Assembly: GCA_963719005.1 (NCBI GenBank)
Contig: CAVRAR010000014.1
Span: 744,001-808,000 of the forward strand
Direction of reading: 5' to 3'
DNA length: 64,000 bases
Source of the DNA: G963675935 sp963719005
GTDB taxonomy: Bacteria > Planctomycetota > Planctomycetia > Pirellulales > Thermoguttaceae
Shown here: positions 8,726 to 17,954 of the stretch, one piece after another
Layout: each line of letters starts with the position of its first letter
Position numbering within the stretch: position 1 is the stretch's first letter
Translations under genes and position numbers: made by a program
The notes under the pieces: generated by a model
The model's input: the letters and a program-made list of their open reading frames with translations, nothing else
Database searches by the model: none
Told to the model about the DNA's origin: nothing

Positions 8726-9815
8726 TCAAGGTTTCGACTTTCCGTATTCCACGCGCAAGTATTCCACCTCTTCCAGCAGCGCGGTGATTTGTTGGTCGGT
8801 CACTTGCGCGTCCATGTTGATGCAGCAGACGCCGGTCAGCCAGGGATTGCCCGATTCGCGGACCAAGCGGCGAACCGTTTGGCGGATCTGCTCGGGCGTG
8901 TGATGCACGATCTCGACGGGGCTGTAGCGGATGTTGAGAAACGTGTCGGGCAGCGATCGCCGCAGCCGGGCGACGTCGCCGCCCCAGCCGAGGTCGAGAA
9001 AATCGAGATGCGGCAGCCGGGCGAAGACGTCGGCGTAGCGGTGCGGATCCTTGCCGCAATAATGAATGCCGAACGGGCGGAGCCGGCGGCTCCAATCGGC
9101 GTCCAGCGGCATCAAGAATCGCTCGTAATCGCCGGTGGAAACCATCGTCAACGAGCATTCCGAATGCAGATAGACCGCCGGGCGCAGGCAGCGGACGGTG
9201 CGGTTCGTGCTGATCGACGTCGAGCCGGTCTTGGCGAACATCGTCTGCGTGAAGCGTTCGATCACCGCGGCAATGCCGCTGAAGAAGCGCGGCACTTCCG
9301 CCGGCTTGTCGAGCATGTCGAGAAAGAGGGCCTGGCCGCGCAGGTCGAGGGCGAGGTTCAGCACGCCGCTCCAGTTCATGTCGCCCAGCAGTCCGCCGTG
9401 CTTGGTTTGCAGGGCGTCGCAGAGCGATTGCCAACGCCGGTAGCGCGGGGCTTTGGAACGCGGCCTCGGGCGACACGTCGAGGGTCTCGCGGTTCGCTGC
9501 TCGGACCAGCGGCGGCCCGTCGGCGGCGTACTCGACCGTGCATCCCAACATCTCGGAGAGCAAGAAACCGGCGGCCAGATGGACCGGCCCGACCATCGGC
9601 AGCAGTTTGTCGTGGTCGGCGCCCAGCCCGAAGCGGCCCCAGCGCTGGTAGAGCGCGTTCTCCATGCGCCGCTCGGCCTCGACCCGCTTGGCGGGATGGA
9701 AGAAGAAATCCTCGTCGAAGGTGATCCCTTCATGCCGATGCCACCAGGCCGGGGCCAAGACGATCTCGACCGGGAGCATTTCGTTGTGCAACAGCGGATT
9801 GGGGCCTTGCGTCAT
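8726..9815 (-). CDS. Uroporphyrinogen-decarboxylase-like protein 2 (frameshifted)
   Basis: The frame starts at ATG 9815 behind GGAGGAACC (MTQGPNPLLHNEMLPVEIVL). It reads to about residue 122 (SPEAAFQSP), then one extra C in the CCCC run at 9447-9450 shifts it; the continuation RYRRWQSLCDALQTKHG runs to the stop at 8726. Repaired length is about 363 residues. It resembles the uroporphyrinogen decarboxylase/methylcobamide methyltransferase superfamily: a TIM-barrel-like pattern with FGIHYCGKDPHRYADVFARL near the usual metal-ligand His/Cys positions and a C-terminal IRYSPVEIVHHTPEQIR segment. Planctomycetes carry many such paralogues beside sugar genes; they are not haem-biosynthetic URO-D. Substrate unknown. 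It lies 23 bp upstream of uxaE on the same strand. Confidence 0.65.
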
Positions 9816-9824
9816 GGGTTGGTT

Positions 9825-9947
9825 CCTCCGCGGCGTTTGGCGAGGAGACTACGCGCTTCCCTGCGGGGCGCGGCTAAACTGCGCGATTCCCTGCGGGGCG
9901 CGGCTAAACGTGGCATCATAACTTCTTCCCTCCGCGGCGTTTGGCGA
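9825..9947. repeat. 19-bp direct duplication flanking a tandem repeat
   Basis: CCTCCGCGGCGTTTGGCGA occurs at 9825-9843 and again at 9929-9947. Between them lie two copies of CCCTGCGGGGCGCGGCTAAA (family K, also seen near 61495-61565). The right copy is the 3' end of the first URO-D-like gene; the left copy supplies the ribosome binding site of the second. Confidence 0.85.
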
Positions 9948-11034
9948 CGGCGCGGTAGACGGCCAGCACGTTTTCCAGCGGCGTGTCGGGCTGGATATGA
10001 TGGCTGGGGGCGAGGATGAAACCCCCGCCGGCGCCGACTTCATCCGTCAAACGGTTCACCTCGGCCTCGATTTCCGACGGCGTCGAGCGTTGCAGCCAGC
10101 CTTGCACGTCGACCGCCCCGTGCAGGACGATTCGGCCGGCGAACTCGCGCTTCAGATCGTACGGGTTCATGCCGGCGGCCTGCGGCTGGATCGTCTGGAG
10201 CGAATCCATGCCGCATTGGATGAACCGCGGAATCAGGGCGCGGCTCGATCCGCAGCAGTGATGCGACACTTTGGCGCCGAAGCTGTGGACCAGGTCGAAA
10301 AGCTCCTTCTTCCGCGCGGCGAACAGTTTGTCGAAGCTGACCGGCGAGATCAGCAGCCCGCGCTGGCTGCCGAAATCGTCGCCGCACATTATCAGGTCGA
10401 TTCGCCCGGCCGCTGCCGCCAGCATCCGCTCGATGTAGGCCATGTAGAAGCGGTGCCGTCGCTCGACGATATACAGATAGATGGGGTCTTCCGTGGCGAT
10501 GTCCAAGAGCACTTGCTCGACGCCTCGGCCGAATGCCACGCCGTTGATGAAATCCTGGACGTGCATTCCGCCGCCGACAATCGCCAGATCGCGATACCGA
10601 TCGCACAGCGACGGCAATGCGGCGTAATCGAACCAGTCCGGGCTGGGCCAAGGCCACTTCTCCGCCTCCTCGACCGTCTTCCATGCCGCATAGGGCCATC
10701 CGACCGGCTCGGCGTATTCGCCGTATTCATTGGCCATCGGCCGGCGGCGCAGGCCCCAAAGATTCATCGACGAGCCGTCGTCGAACTTCGGCTGCGGCGG
10801 ACCGATGTAGGGCGGGGCGACGTAGCGGAGGTCGGTTCCAAGCCGCTGGGCAACACCGCCGTCCTCCAACGAGCCGGTCCCCCCACCCATTACGCCCGCA
10901 ACGGGCTTCGGCTCGGGCAGGCCGAAGTGACGGGCCAACGCCGTATGGATCTCCGGCGTGGCGTAGTAGTCGCACGGCGTGAAATCCGGTTGGGTATGAT
11001 TCAGGGCTGCCCGGACACGTTCGCGAGGCGTCAT
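9916..11034 (-). CDS. Uroporphyrinogen-decarboxylase-like protein 1
   Basis: The 372-residue protein starts at ATG 11034 (MTPRERVRAALNHTQPDFTP), a beginning typical of MtaA/URO-D-type methyltransferases; a longer in-frame extension upstream is not family-like. Further landmarks are ICGD-like IMCGDDFGSQRGLLISP (residues about 218-234), the metal-binding candidate SHHCCGSS near residue 260, and the C-terminal GGFILAPSHHIQPDTPLENV, which closes the barrel in this superfamily. The HCCG motif suggests a zinc- or cobamide-linked methyl transfer or decarboxylation; the natural substrate is unknown. It is followed by its paralogue after the 19-bp duplication and preceded by an MFS carrier, suggesting one operon from 12498 to 7355. 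Confidence 0.8.
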   Translation of the reverse strand: MTPRERVRAALNHTQPDFTPCDYYATPEIHTALARHFGLPEPKPVAGVMGGGTGSLEDGGVAQRLGTDLRYVAPPYIGPPQPKFDDGSSMNLWGLRRRPMANEYGEYAEPVGWPYAAWKTVEEAEKWPWPSPDWFDYAALPSLCDRYRDLAIVGGGMHVQDFINGVAFGRGVEQVLLDIATEDPIYLYIVERRHRFYMAYIERMLAAAAGRIDLIMCGDDFGSQRGLLISPVSFDKLFAARKKELFDLVHSFGAKVSHHCCGSSRALIPRFIQCGMDSLQTIQPQAAGMNPYDLKREFAGRIVLHGAVDVQGWLQRSTPSEIEAEVNRLTDEVGAGGGFILAPSHHIQPDTPLENVLAVYRAVAKRRGGKKL

Positions 11035-11045
11035 GTTGTTCTCTT

Positions 11046-12498
11046 TCAGCGGCGGTCGGAAGCGGGCGGTTCCTCTGTGTCGAAGGTCATCGGTTCGAGC
11101 CGCGGCAGGAGCAGGTGAATTACGGCGGTCGCAATCAGGTAGGCGGAACCGGCGATGATGAAGGGAATCAGATAGTCCTTTTCGCCGGAAATGGCTTTGG
11201 TCCAATCGAGAACGCAACCGATCAGCATGGCGAACCCAACGCCACCCAGGCCGGCAGCCGTTCCGCCCAGGCCCACGACGGAACTGACCGCCTTGCGCGG
11301 GATGGTATCAGAAACGATGGTATAGAGATTGGCGGAAAAGCCGGCATGTGCCGCGGCCGCGACCCCGATCAAGAACACGGCCAGCCTCATGTCGCTGACG
11401 CGGGGAACCAGAGTGACAGGCAGGGCGCAACAGGCGCAGCACGAGAAAAGCCACTTTTCGCGCCAGGTTGACGGTTGCGCCGCGGCGAATCAGCCACGAG
11501 GAAAACGCGCCTCCCCCAATGCTGCCGAGGTCAGCCATCAGATAGATGGCGATCAGGGACCAAACCATTTTGTGGACGGGGATTCTGTAATTGTTCTCTA
11601 GGAACTTGGGCGTCCAGTTGATATAGAACCACCATACCGGCGAAGCCAGAAACATCGCCAGTACGTATGCCCAGGTTTGACGGTAGCCCAGCAGGCTCAG
11701 CCAGGGGATCGAAACGGGAGGGTCGGCCGGATCGCTGCGGATGTGGGCCAATTCTTCGGGCGAGACTCTGGGGTGATGTTCGGGGCGACCGTAAAGCCGT
11801 CGCCAAAGCACGAGCCAAATGAGGCTCAACGAACCCGTCAGACAGAATGCTATGGCCCAATTCCACTGCAGAGTCTTGACGATCAGCGGCACAGCCACGA
11901 TGGCAGTGATCGCGCCCACGTTGCTGCCGCTGTTGAAAATGCCGGTAGCCAGCGCGCGTTCGCGCTTGGGATTCCATTGGCCGACGGTCTTGATGGCCCC
12001 GGGGAAATGGCCGCCTTCCCACAAACCAAGGGTAAAGCGAACTGCGCTGAACCCAGCGACGGAGACCATCGTGGGCGTGAGGCAACCGAGGAACGTGCCG
12101 GCAAACGCGGCATTGAGCCACGGCAGCCCACGATAGACCATGGGATTCACCAAACAATGCGCCATTTCGGCCACGCTCCAAACGCCGAAGATCAGTAGAA
12201 AGCCCTTCCGCTCGCCGATCACGTCCATCACCCGGCCGACCAGCGAGTAACCAATCGCATAGGCTAGTGTGAACGCGCTGACAATGAAGCTATAGTCCTT
12301 TTCCGACCAACCAAAATCCTTCGTCAGCAGCGGTCCAAGAATGCCGAAGACCTGACGATCCACGTAGACGATCGTCGTGGCGAAGAACAGCAGGCGCAGA
12401 CGACCCAGCGATAGTGGGTTCGTTTTTCGCCGGGCGGAAGGGGCATCGCTGGATGATCTTAGTGGCGCGTGCGAAGCCGCAAGCGGCTTGTAAGGCAA
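11046..12498 (-). CDS. MFS transporter, hexuronate (ExuT)-like (frameshifted)
   Basis: A 12-helix major facilitator whose first helix carries YVDRQVFGILGPLL, typical of the anion:cation symporter branch that includes ExuT and other sugar-acid carriers. GRVMDVIGERKGF forms the loop 2-3 motif, and WEGGHFPGAIKTVGQW with ERALATGIFNSGSNVGAI is the strongly conserved fourth/fifth-helix region. The frame breaks near 11440 after LARKVAFLV and resumes as LPVTLVPRVSDMRLAVFLIG to the stop at 11046; repaired length is about 480 residues. The carrier probably imports a hexuronate or related sugar acid for the downstream uxaE. It is 11 bp upstream of the first URO-D-like gene. Confidence 0.78.
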
Positions 12499-12550
12499 TC
12501 GGCAACGACTTGCCGAGGTCGTCTCAGCATACTATCGCTCGTCGCACGCG

Positions 12551-13100
12551 TCAAGCTTCCAGCAGCAGTTCGAGATAGCTCCGCCGCTCGCTGTCTTTCA
12601 GCCCGAGCGCGTCGGCGAGCGAAAGGATGTTCGACCGGGCGGCGTCGAGGCCGTCGGCCTCGGCGATCAATTCCAACTCGACGTAGACGCCCAGCCCGGC
12701 GACTTCGTCCAGCGAAACCTCGACGCTGCGGCCTTGCCACTCGACGCGGGCCTTGCGACGCGACTTGCGGACCTCGCCGACAGGCGTAAACCCCAACGCT
12801 TCGATCAGGTCGGTCCACGCTTGGGCGGCTTGCCCGCCGGGCGGACAAGGGCAACTCGATCTCGCGCCGAGTTTTGGTGGCCGCGTCGATCTTCGGGCCC
12901 TTGTAGGTGATGAAGTTCAGTGATCCCTTGCGACGAATCCGCAGGGCCTCGTCGGTCTTGGCGAAATCGCGGGCCGGATGGGCGAAATAGACGTCCACCT
13001 CCGACTGCGGCGCGGCGATCGTCGCCCCGAGGCCCGCCAGCCGGGATTCCAACTCCGCCAGATCGGCCGCCGGAAACTTCATTTCGACTTCGTAGGGCAT
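12551..13100 (-). CDS. CYTH-domain protein (CyaB-type class IV adenylate cyclase/thiamine-triphosphatase fold), frameshifted
   Basis: The frame starts at ATG 13100 (MPYEVEMKFPAADLAELE) with the diagnostic ExExK motif EVEMK at residues 4-8. Basic and acidic positions on successive strands follow (EALRIRRKG, FITYKGPK, TKTRREIELPL). One extra C near 12838 shifts the frame after the ELPL strand; the continuation GGQAAQAWTDLIEALGFTP leads to VYVELELIAEADGLDAARSN and ends at 12551. Repaired length is about 182 residues, normal for the family. CYTH proteins bind triphosphates in a tunnel barrel with divalent metal; members act as adenylate cyclases, thiamine triphosphatases or tripolyphosphatases, and sequence alone does not decide which. 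Confidence 0.8.
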
Positions 13101-13120
13101 GGATGGCTCCGAAGCATGTT

Positions 13121-13182
13121 TGGTGGGGCAGACATTCCTGTCTGCCAAGTATGCCGGGTCTTTCCAGGCAGACAAGAATGTA
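13121..13182. repeat. Palindromic element, family C
   Basis: TGGTGGGGCAGACATTCCTG faces CCAGGCAGACAAGAATGTAG. It lies between the CYTH and GT2 genes. Confidence 0.85.
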
Positions 13183-13238
13183 GGTTATGCTTGAGCATAA
13201 CGCGGGAAACATACAGATGTTATGCTAAAGCATAACCT
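13183..13238. repeat. Palindromic element, family D (TTATGCTTNAGCATAAC)
   Basis: Two small palindromes, GTTATGCTTGAGCATAAC and GTTATGCTAAAGCATAAC, frame a 20-bp centre. They abut the stop codon of the GT2 gene at 13240. Confidence 0.85.
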
Positions 13239-13239
13239 A

Positions 13240-14525
13240 CTATCCGGCCATGCGGTAGTGCTTCGGCTCGGCGTCGGATTGGTCGTCGATCCTGATGCTT
13301 TCGCAGTCGTCGCGGAGGATCTCTTGCACCTGGCCGCCGGGGAGGACGCGGTAACGAATGCCCCGCCAAAGAATCTGCCTGCCGACCGCCGCGCTGCTGA
13401 CGCCGAACCCAATGGGCAAGTTCGACCAAGGGATTGGCCCAAATGTCGAACCGCTGGATGCGGCGCGACGCCGGTTCCCAGCCGGGGAAATAGACCTTCA
13501 CCAGCCCTTGACGCAGCCAGCCGCGATAGACCGTCACGGCGTAGAGCACCGCGCTGACGGCCACCGGAATCCAAGGCGACGGCGAGCCGGTCAACAGACC
13601 CAACACCAGCACGCCCAGATTGCCGAACCAAATCAGGTTGGAGAACATGGCCGACACGAACGAGAACAGCCACCAATCGAACGTGTAGAGCCGGGCGATG
13701 ACGTACTGGCGGCGGATGAACGACATGGCGTGGCCCAGCGACTGGTCCAACGACGAGGCCGCCACGCATGCCGGTTCGAAACGGACCTTCAGGCCCGCCC
13801 GCCGCATCAGCCGGCTGGCCACCAGGTCGTCGCTGAGCGTTCCCTTCCAAGCGTCGCGCAGTCCGATCCGCTCAAAGACGTCGCGGCGGATCGCCCAGGA
13901 GCCGCCCCAGATCAGGAAGTGGCTGCTGCGAGTCAGAAGCGAAAGGACATCGCAATTCATGCTGTAGACCAGGGCGTTGCCGACGCTGGCCTTCTCGGGC
14001 GTGAACCAGCGGTAGCCCGTCACGGCGCCCAAGCGGGGGTCGTCGAGCCGCGAGACGAGCCCGCGCAGCCACTCGCGCCGCGGCCGCGCGTCGGAATCGA
14101 CGAAGGCCAGATACTTGACCTGCGGCGAGAGGTGCTGTGTGGCGACGCGAAGGTTGTGGACTTTCTGGCCGCTGTCGGTTGCCCGGCCGGCGACGACCAC
14201 CCGCGCCGCCACGTTGGGATGCTGCGCCATGGCGCGGCGAATGGCCGGGTAAGCCGTGTCGTCGGTGCTCTCGACGATGAAGGTCACTTCATAATCGTCG
14301 TAATCCTGTTCGAGCAGCGAGTGGAGATTGGCTTCCAGATCGAGATCGACCCCCTTGCACGGGGCGAACAGCGCGACGCGGCCGGCCGGCTGGTGACGGA
14401 CGATGCTGCGCATGCAGCTCCGCACGTAGCGGCAGTGCTCCCACGTCTGCAATGCCAAGAGCAAGCGACTCGATGACGACGAGTCCCGCCAGAATCAAGT
14501 AGATCGCGATCCAATACCCAGTCAT
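13240..14525 (-). CDS. Family 2 glycosyltransferase, ceramide glucosyltransferase-like (frameshifted twice)
   Basis: From ATG 14525 the protein opens with a membrane helix (MTGYWIAIYLILAGLVVIES). An extra T near 14468 shifts the frame to LLALQTWEHCRYVRSCM, and a second break near 13410 leads into the true C-terminus (AAVGRQILWRGIRYRVLPGG ... AEPKHYRMAG) ending at 13240. The catalytic domain shows the GT2 metal site AFVDSDARPRREWL, an acceptor region LIWGGSWAIRR, and GTLSDDLVASRLMRRAG containing the catalytic aspartates, then C-terminal helices and an arginine-rich tail as in ceramide glucosyltransferases and HpnI. It probably adds a sugar to a membrane lipid from a nucleotide-sugar donor on the cytoplasmic face. 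Both breaks look like one-base errors. Confidence 0.75.
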
Positions 14526-14846
14526 GCGTTCACCGACCTCATGGCCAGGCGGGAACGATAACGGAGAGGCCGAAATCGGTCAAGAGCAACGGGCTGGCAG
14601 ACTGGGTAAGGTGCGCGGAATGTGGGGGCTGGAATGACGAAGCTCGAAATCCAAATGACGAAGGAATGTCGAAATCCAAATGACGAATAGGATTAAGGAA
14701 TCCCAACGATTTTCGGCGAGACACCTGGTTTCGTCATTTGGATTTCGGATTTCTTTCGTCATTTGGATTTCGGCCTTCGTCATTCCGCATTCTGCGTTCC
14801 CATATTGAACTTGACCCACACTCCCGCCCCCCTCACAATCCAGCCC
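14526..14846. other. Divergent intergenic region filled by a repeat
   Basis: The region holds an inverted, partly tandem repeat (about 14636-14795) built on AAATCCAAATGACGAA; promoters for the GT2 gene and the LptF-like gene must lie here but are not evident. Confidence 0.5.
14636..14795. repeat. Palindromic element, family G (AAATCCAAATGACGAA)
   Basis: GAAATCCAAATGACGAA occurs twice on the left, and its reverse complement (TTCGTCATTTGGATTTCG) twice on the right, around a 55-bp centre, forming a long hairpin. Confidence 0.88.
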
Positions 14847-16052
14847 ATGTACATTCTGACGCGCTACGTGGTTTGGGAAGTGCTGAAGGTTTTCGTTGCC
14901 GGGTTGTTGGGCCTGACGCTGATGGTCACCTTCGGCATGGGCTTCAGCGAAGGCCAAAAGATGGGCCTGCCGACCATGGTGATGCTGCGAACCATGCCCT
15001 ACATGCTCCCCGAGATGCTCGGCATCACGATTCCGGTGGCCATGCTCTACTCGGTTAGCAGCGTGTTCGGCCGGATGACGGGCAGCAACGAGATCGTGGC
15101 GATCAAGTCGCTGGGCATCAATCCGATGGTCGTGGTCTGGCCGGTCGTCGTGTTGGCGGGCTTCCTCAGCTTGGGCACCGTCTGGATGTACGAGATCGCC
15201 GCCACCTGGTGCAGGCCAAGCGTCGCACGGACCGTCTGCGAATCGATCGAGGAGATCGTGTACGGAGTTTTGCAGGGACAGCATTCGTTGGAAGGGGACA
15301 ACTTCCCGTTTTCCATCACCGTGAAGCGAGTCGAGGGCCGAAAACTCATCCAGCCGACGATCATCCTGAAGGGGCAGGAGGGCCGTCCGCAAACCACGAT
15401 CTCCGCCGAGGAAGCCGAAATTTGGACCGACCGCTCCGATCGCAAAAAACCGGTGCTGTGGCTGCGTTGCATCAATAGCCAGGTCGATATCGACGGCAAG
15501 CGGGGCTTTTGGCCCGGCGAGCTTCTGTATTCCGTGCCGATCGTCGTGCCGCCCCCCGACCGCCATCACCGCGATTGGGTCGCCATGGGGGACATCCCCA
15601 ATTCCATCGCCGAGCTTCGGGCCGAAATCAAGACGCTCAAGGAACAACTCGAAACGTGGCTCAGAGTGGGAGAGCCCTATCGAAAGGCGAACAGGATTCT
15701 CAACATCGTGGAACCGCAGGACTACGCCAAGCAAATCAGCGACCAAATCGCCGAAAAAGAGTCGAGGATACTTCGCCTGAAGACCGAGCCGTTTCGCCGC
15801 TGGTCGAACGGCTTCACCTGCTTGTGTTTTGCGTTGATCGGCATTCCGGTGGCGATGTTGTGGCGTCACGCCGACGTGTTGACGAACTTCTTCATCTGTT
15901 TTCTGCCGATCCTGGCGTTGTACTATCCGTTGCTGATGCTCAGCGAGAACCTCTCGACCTCCGGCACGCTGCCGCCGATCTCGTTTTGGATGAGCAACGT
16001 CGTGCTGACCGTGCCGGCCATCGCATTGCTGCGTTGGATCAACAAGCACTAG
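14847..16052 (+). CDS. LptF/LptG family lipopolysaccharide-export permease
   Basis: The 401-residue protein starts at MYILTRYVVWEVLKVFVAGL, the typical N-terminus of LptF/LptG permeases (first helix plus coupling region). Three N-terminal helices, a large periplasmic jellyroll-type domain (about residues 125-300, with a charged coiled segment AELRAEIKTLKEQLE) and three C-terminal helices (FTCLCFALIGIPVAMLW onward) complete the architecture. In the LptB2FGC machine two such subunits extract lipopolysaccharide from the inner membrane; planctomycetes have LPS-related export genes, but only one permease is present here and no lptB follows. The frame extends upstream, but that part is repeat DNA, so the ATG at 14847 is chosen. 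Confidence 0.8.
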   Translation: MYILTRYVVWEVLKVFVAGLLGLTLMVTFGMGFSEGQKMGLPTMVMLRTMPYMLPEMLGITIPVAMLYSVSSVFGRMTGSNEIVAIKSLGINPMVVVWPVVVLAGFLSLGTVWMYEIAATWCRPSVARTVCESIEEIVYGVLQGQHSLEGDNFPFSITVKRVEGRKLIQPTIILKGQEGRPQTTISAEEAEIWTDRSDRKKPVLWLRCINSQVDIDGKRGFWPGELLYSVPIVVPPPDRHHRDWVAMGDIPNSIAELRAEIKTLKEQLETWLRVGEPYRKANRILNIVEPQDYAKQISDQIAEKESRILRLKTEPFRRWSNGFTCLCFALIGIPVAMLWRHADVLTNFFICFLPILALYYPLLMLSENLSTSGTLPPISFWMSNVVLTVPAIALLRWINKH

Positions 16053-16105
16053 ATGAATGAACAAGGGTGCAAGAGCGCCTCGAACAGCCAAGAACACGGT
16101 GGAAC

Positions 16106-16312
16106 ATGGCCCCTGTGCATCTGTTGATTGTGGCGGCGGTCCTCTTGGTGGTGTTCATTGGACCAATCGTGTTGGCGGTGTTCTTGGTCGTGAGAGCAGT
16201 ACGTGCAAAGCCGGAGAGCGGCAAAGACTTCCATCCGTGTCCGGACTGTGGGCGGATAGTTTCCCGTTCAGCCCCGACCTGCCCACAATGCGGCAGGCCC
16301 CTGCAGGAGTAG
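16106..16312 (+). CDS. Small membrane protein with zinc ribbon
   Basis: A 68-residue protein starting MAPVHLLIVAAVLLVVFIG. One long hydrophobic helix (residues 4-32) is followed by a cytoplasmic zinc ribbon made of two CPxCG knuckles (CPDCG and CPQCG, 15 residues apart). The frame continues upstream to a GTG at 16067, but the ATG places the helix at the N-terminus. Such membrane-tethered ribbons are common in planctomycetes and have no defined function. It lies 53 bp after the LptF-like gene on the same strand. Confidence 0.65.
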   Translation: MAPVHLLIVAAVLLVVFIGPIVLAVFLVVRAVRAKPESGKDFHPCPDCGRIVSRSAPTCPQCGRPLQE

Positions 16313-16429
16313 ACGTCTTCTCCGAACGGCAGGCAGAACATCGCGAGCATATCGACGGCCGAAAGGGTGCGGCCACCGTCCGCTGATTTTCGCCAATCGG
16401 CCCGGGAAGTGAACCTTCATCGAACCTGT

Positions 16430-16540
16430 GTGTTGGGTTGCCACGGAGAGAAGATTGCTCTGGTCCAATGTGCCGCCGAGCGGCTCAATGACTTCCACCG
16501 TACCGGAAATGCTCCAGGGATTCTGTGACAATTGGGCCAC
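16430..16540 (-). pseudogene. Detached fragment of a UgpC/MalK ABC ATPase C-terminus
   Basis: The minus strand reads NPWSISGTVEVIEPLGGT, identical from WSIS onward to the C-terminal region of the intact ATPase gene at 18269-19465. The DNA matches too (GTGCCGCCGAGCGGCTC and flanks), with scattered changes. After GGT the similarity stops. It is a broken partial duplicate, left behind beside the MORN gene. Confidence 0.75.
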
Positions 16541-16544
16541 CTTG

Positions 16545-16610
16545 TCATTCTGAGCGCAGCGACGAATCTCGTCGGAACTGCGAGATTCTTCGCTGCGCTC
16601 AGAATGCCCC
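16545..16610. repeat. Palindromic element, family F (CATTCTGAGCGCAGCGA)
   Basis: TCATTCTGAGCGCAGCGACG and its complement GCTGCGCTCAGAATG form a hairpin; a diverged copy (48390-48472) reaches into the 3' end of the caspase-fold gene. Confidence 0.85.
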
Positions 16611-16657
16611 GGCTTCCGTCCACGTCTCCGTCCCGCGTCATGCCTGACGCAGAAACG

Positions 16658-16697
16658 AAAAAACCTCGGAACCGGCTGTCGTCGGCCGGTCCCGAGG
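16658..16697 (-). terminator. Rho-independent terminator of the MORN gene
   Basis: On the minus strand CCTCGGGACCGGCC and GCCGGTTCCGAGG form a strong GC-rich stem with a short loop, followed directly by TTTTTT. It lies 25 bp after the stop at 16722. Confidence 0.88.
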
Positions 16698-16721
16698 CGC
16701 GTCCCGCGTTGTCGGGCGATT

Positions 16722-17954
16722 CTAGCGACTGCGATTCATCCAGGAAGGCGCTTGCCGGCTCGTCGTGTGGCTGGGATTCGACGCTTGCTGAGCTTGCTGC
16801 GGAGCCGACGGCTGATTGGGACGGCGCACATCCAGAAGCTTTCCGTCCGCATCCCAGTGCATCAAGGGGTTGACGAGCTCGCCGTCTCGGTACGTGGCTT
16901 GCGATTCTTTCTGTCCGTTCTCGTGCCACGTAATCCAGATGCCCCCCAGCGCACCCGCACGGTAGTCTACTTCCGCTTGTTTCTGGCCGTTTTCATACCA
17001 CCAGATAAACCGGCCCGTTGCGACGCCATGATCGTACTGGAATTCGGTCTTCTTGTTGCCGCTCTGGTACCACTCGACCCAAGCGCCGTGCTTCAGTTGT
17101 TTTTCAGCCGCCTTGGCGGGGGTGGTGGTAACGGTGCTCTTCCACCAATCGTAGGTTGGTTCGGGCATGTCGCTGGCTTGCAGATTGTAGCCCTCAAAAT
17201 GCTTCTGTCCCAAAGTATACCAGCCCACCGTTTTTGTCAGACGCATGCCGTCGACGTATGTGTCCTTGGATGCCTGCTGGCCGTTCTGGCAATACTCCAC
17301 CACGTCTTCGTCGAGATTGCCGCTCTTGAAGGTAGCCTCCAACCGCTTTTCGCCGTTGGGATACCACCAGGTCCACTTGCCGTTGCGAACGCCGTTGTCG
17401 AAGCTCCATGCGACGACGTTCCGCCCCTTGTGGTCCTTGATGGTCCAGGCGCCGTCCAGTCGCCCGGCGACGAAGGTCGCCTCGGACACGAACGGGCCGG
17501 AGAACGCGGTGTCATGATCCGTGGAGAAAAGATGCCCCTCGTCTTTGGCGAATGTCTGGGTCCATTTCCCTTGCTGTTTGCCGTCGACGAACTCTCCGGT
17601 TTTCTGCACCTTGCCATCGGGATCGTATTCCTTATAGGTTCCCTGATTGACGTAGTTTCCGTTGGCGTCTCGGGTGACCTCTCTTTCAATCTTGATCTTT
17701 CCATTTCGGTAGCGCTCCGTCACCAATTCCACCTTTTTGTCCGCGGTCGTGGCAGACTCGGGCAGCAGAGTGGGTGCACCGCTCCCCACGTTGTCCTGAG
17801 CGGCGGGCGTCGGCAGAGGGGCGCTAACGGCGTCTTGGGCCGTTGGGACGGGCGTGATACGTAGATCGGCGTTCCCCTCTGCTCGCGCGATCAGGCTCGT
17901 TAGGACGACGATCGCCATACCGAGGAAACGCAACTGGACGTTCGTTGAACTCAT
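16722..17954 (-). CDS. Secreted MORN-repeat (YwqK-like) protein
   Basis: The start ATG at 17954 (MSSTNVQLRFLGMAIVVLTS) follows AGGAGT by 8 nt and opens a signal peptide cut after about ARAEG. Residues about 85-385 consist of MORN-type units with recurrent blocks such as YRNGKIKIE, YDPDGKVQKTGEF, WYPNGEKRLEATF, WYQSGNKKTEFQYDHG and WHENGQKESQATYRDG, the pattern of YwqK/antitoxin-like MORN_2 proteins. The repeats form stacked beta-hairpins that bind membranes or partner proteins; function here is unknown, and secretion suggests a periplasmic or surface role rather than an antitoxin. The tail is Pro/Gln/Ser-rich. Expression is a single unit closed by a clear terminator. Confidence 0.8.
   Translation of the reverse strand: MSSTNVQLRFLGMAIVVLTSLIARAEGNADLRITPVPTAQDAVSAPLPTPAAQDNVGSGAPTLLPESATTADKKVELVTERYRNGKIKIEREVTRDANGNYVNQGTYKEYDPDGKVQKTGEFVDGKQQGKWTQTFAKDEGHLFSTDHDTAFSGPFVSEATFVAGRLDGAWTIKDHKGRNVVAWSFDNGVRNGKWTWWYPNGEKRLEATFKSGNLDEDVVEYCQNGQQASKDTYVDGMRLTKTVGWYTLGQKHFEGYNLQASDMPEPTYDWWKSTVTTTPAKAAEKQLKHGAWVEWYQSGNKKTEFQYDHGVATGRFIWWYENGQKQAEVDYRAGALGGIWITWHENGQKESQATYRDGELVNPLMHWDADGKLLDVRRPNQPSAPQQAQQASNPSHTTSRQAPSWMNRSR

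Noticed and set aside
9916..11034. Haem-biosynthetic uroporphyrinogen decarboxylase (hemE)
   Set aside because: Sequence features and the neighbours (carrier, UxaE, paralogue) fit the methyltransferase-like branch; the HemE substrate-site pattern is not seen.
16722..17954. MORN-repeat protein as a toxin-antitoxin antitoxin (YwqK annotation)
   Set aside because: It has a signal peptide and no adjacent toxin gene.
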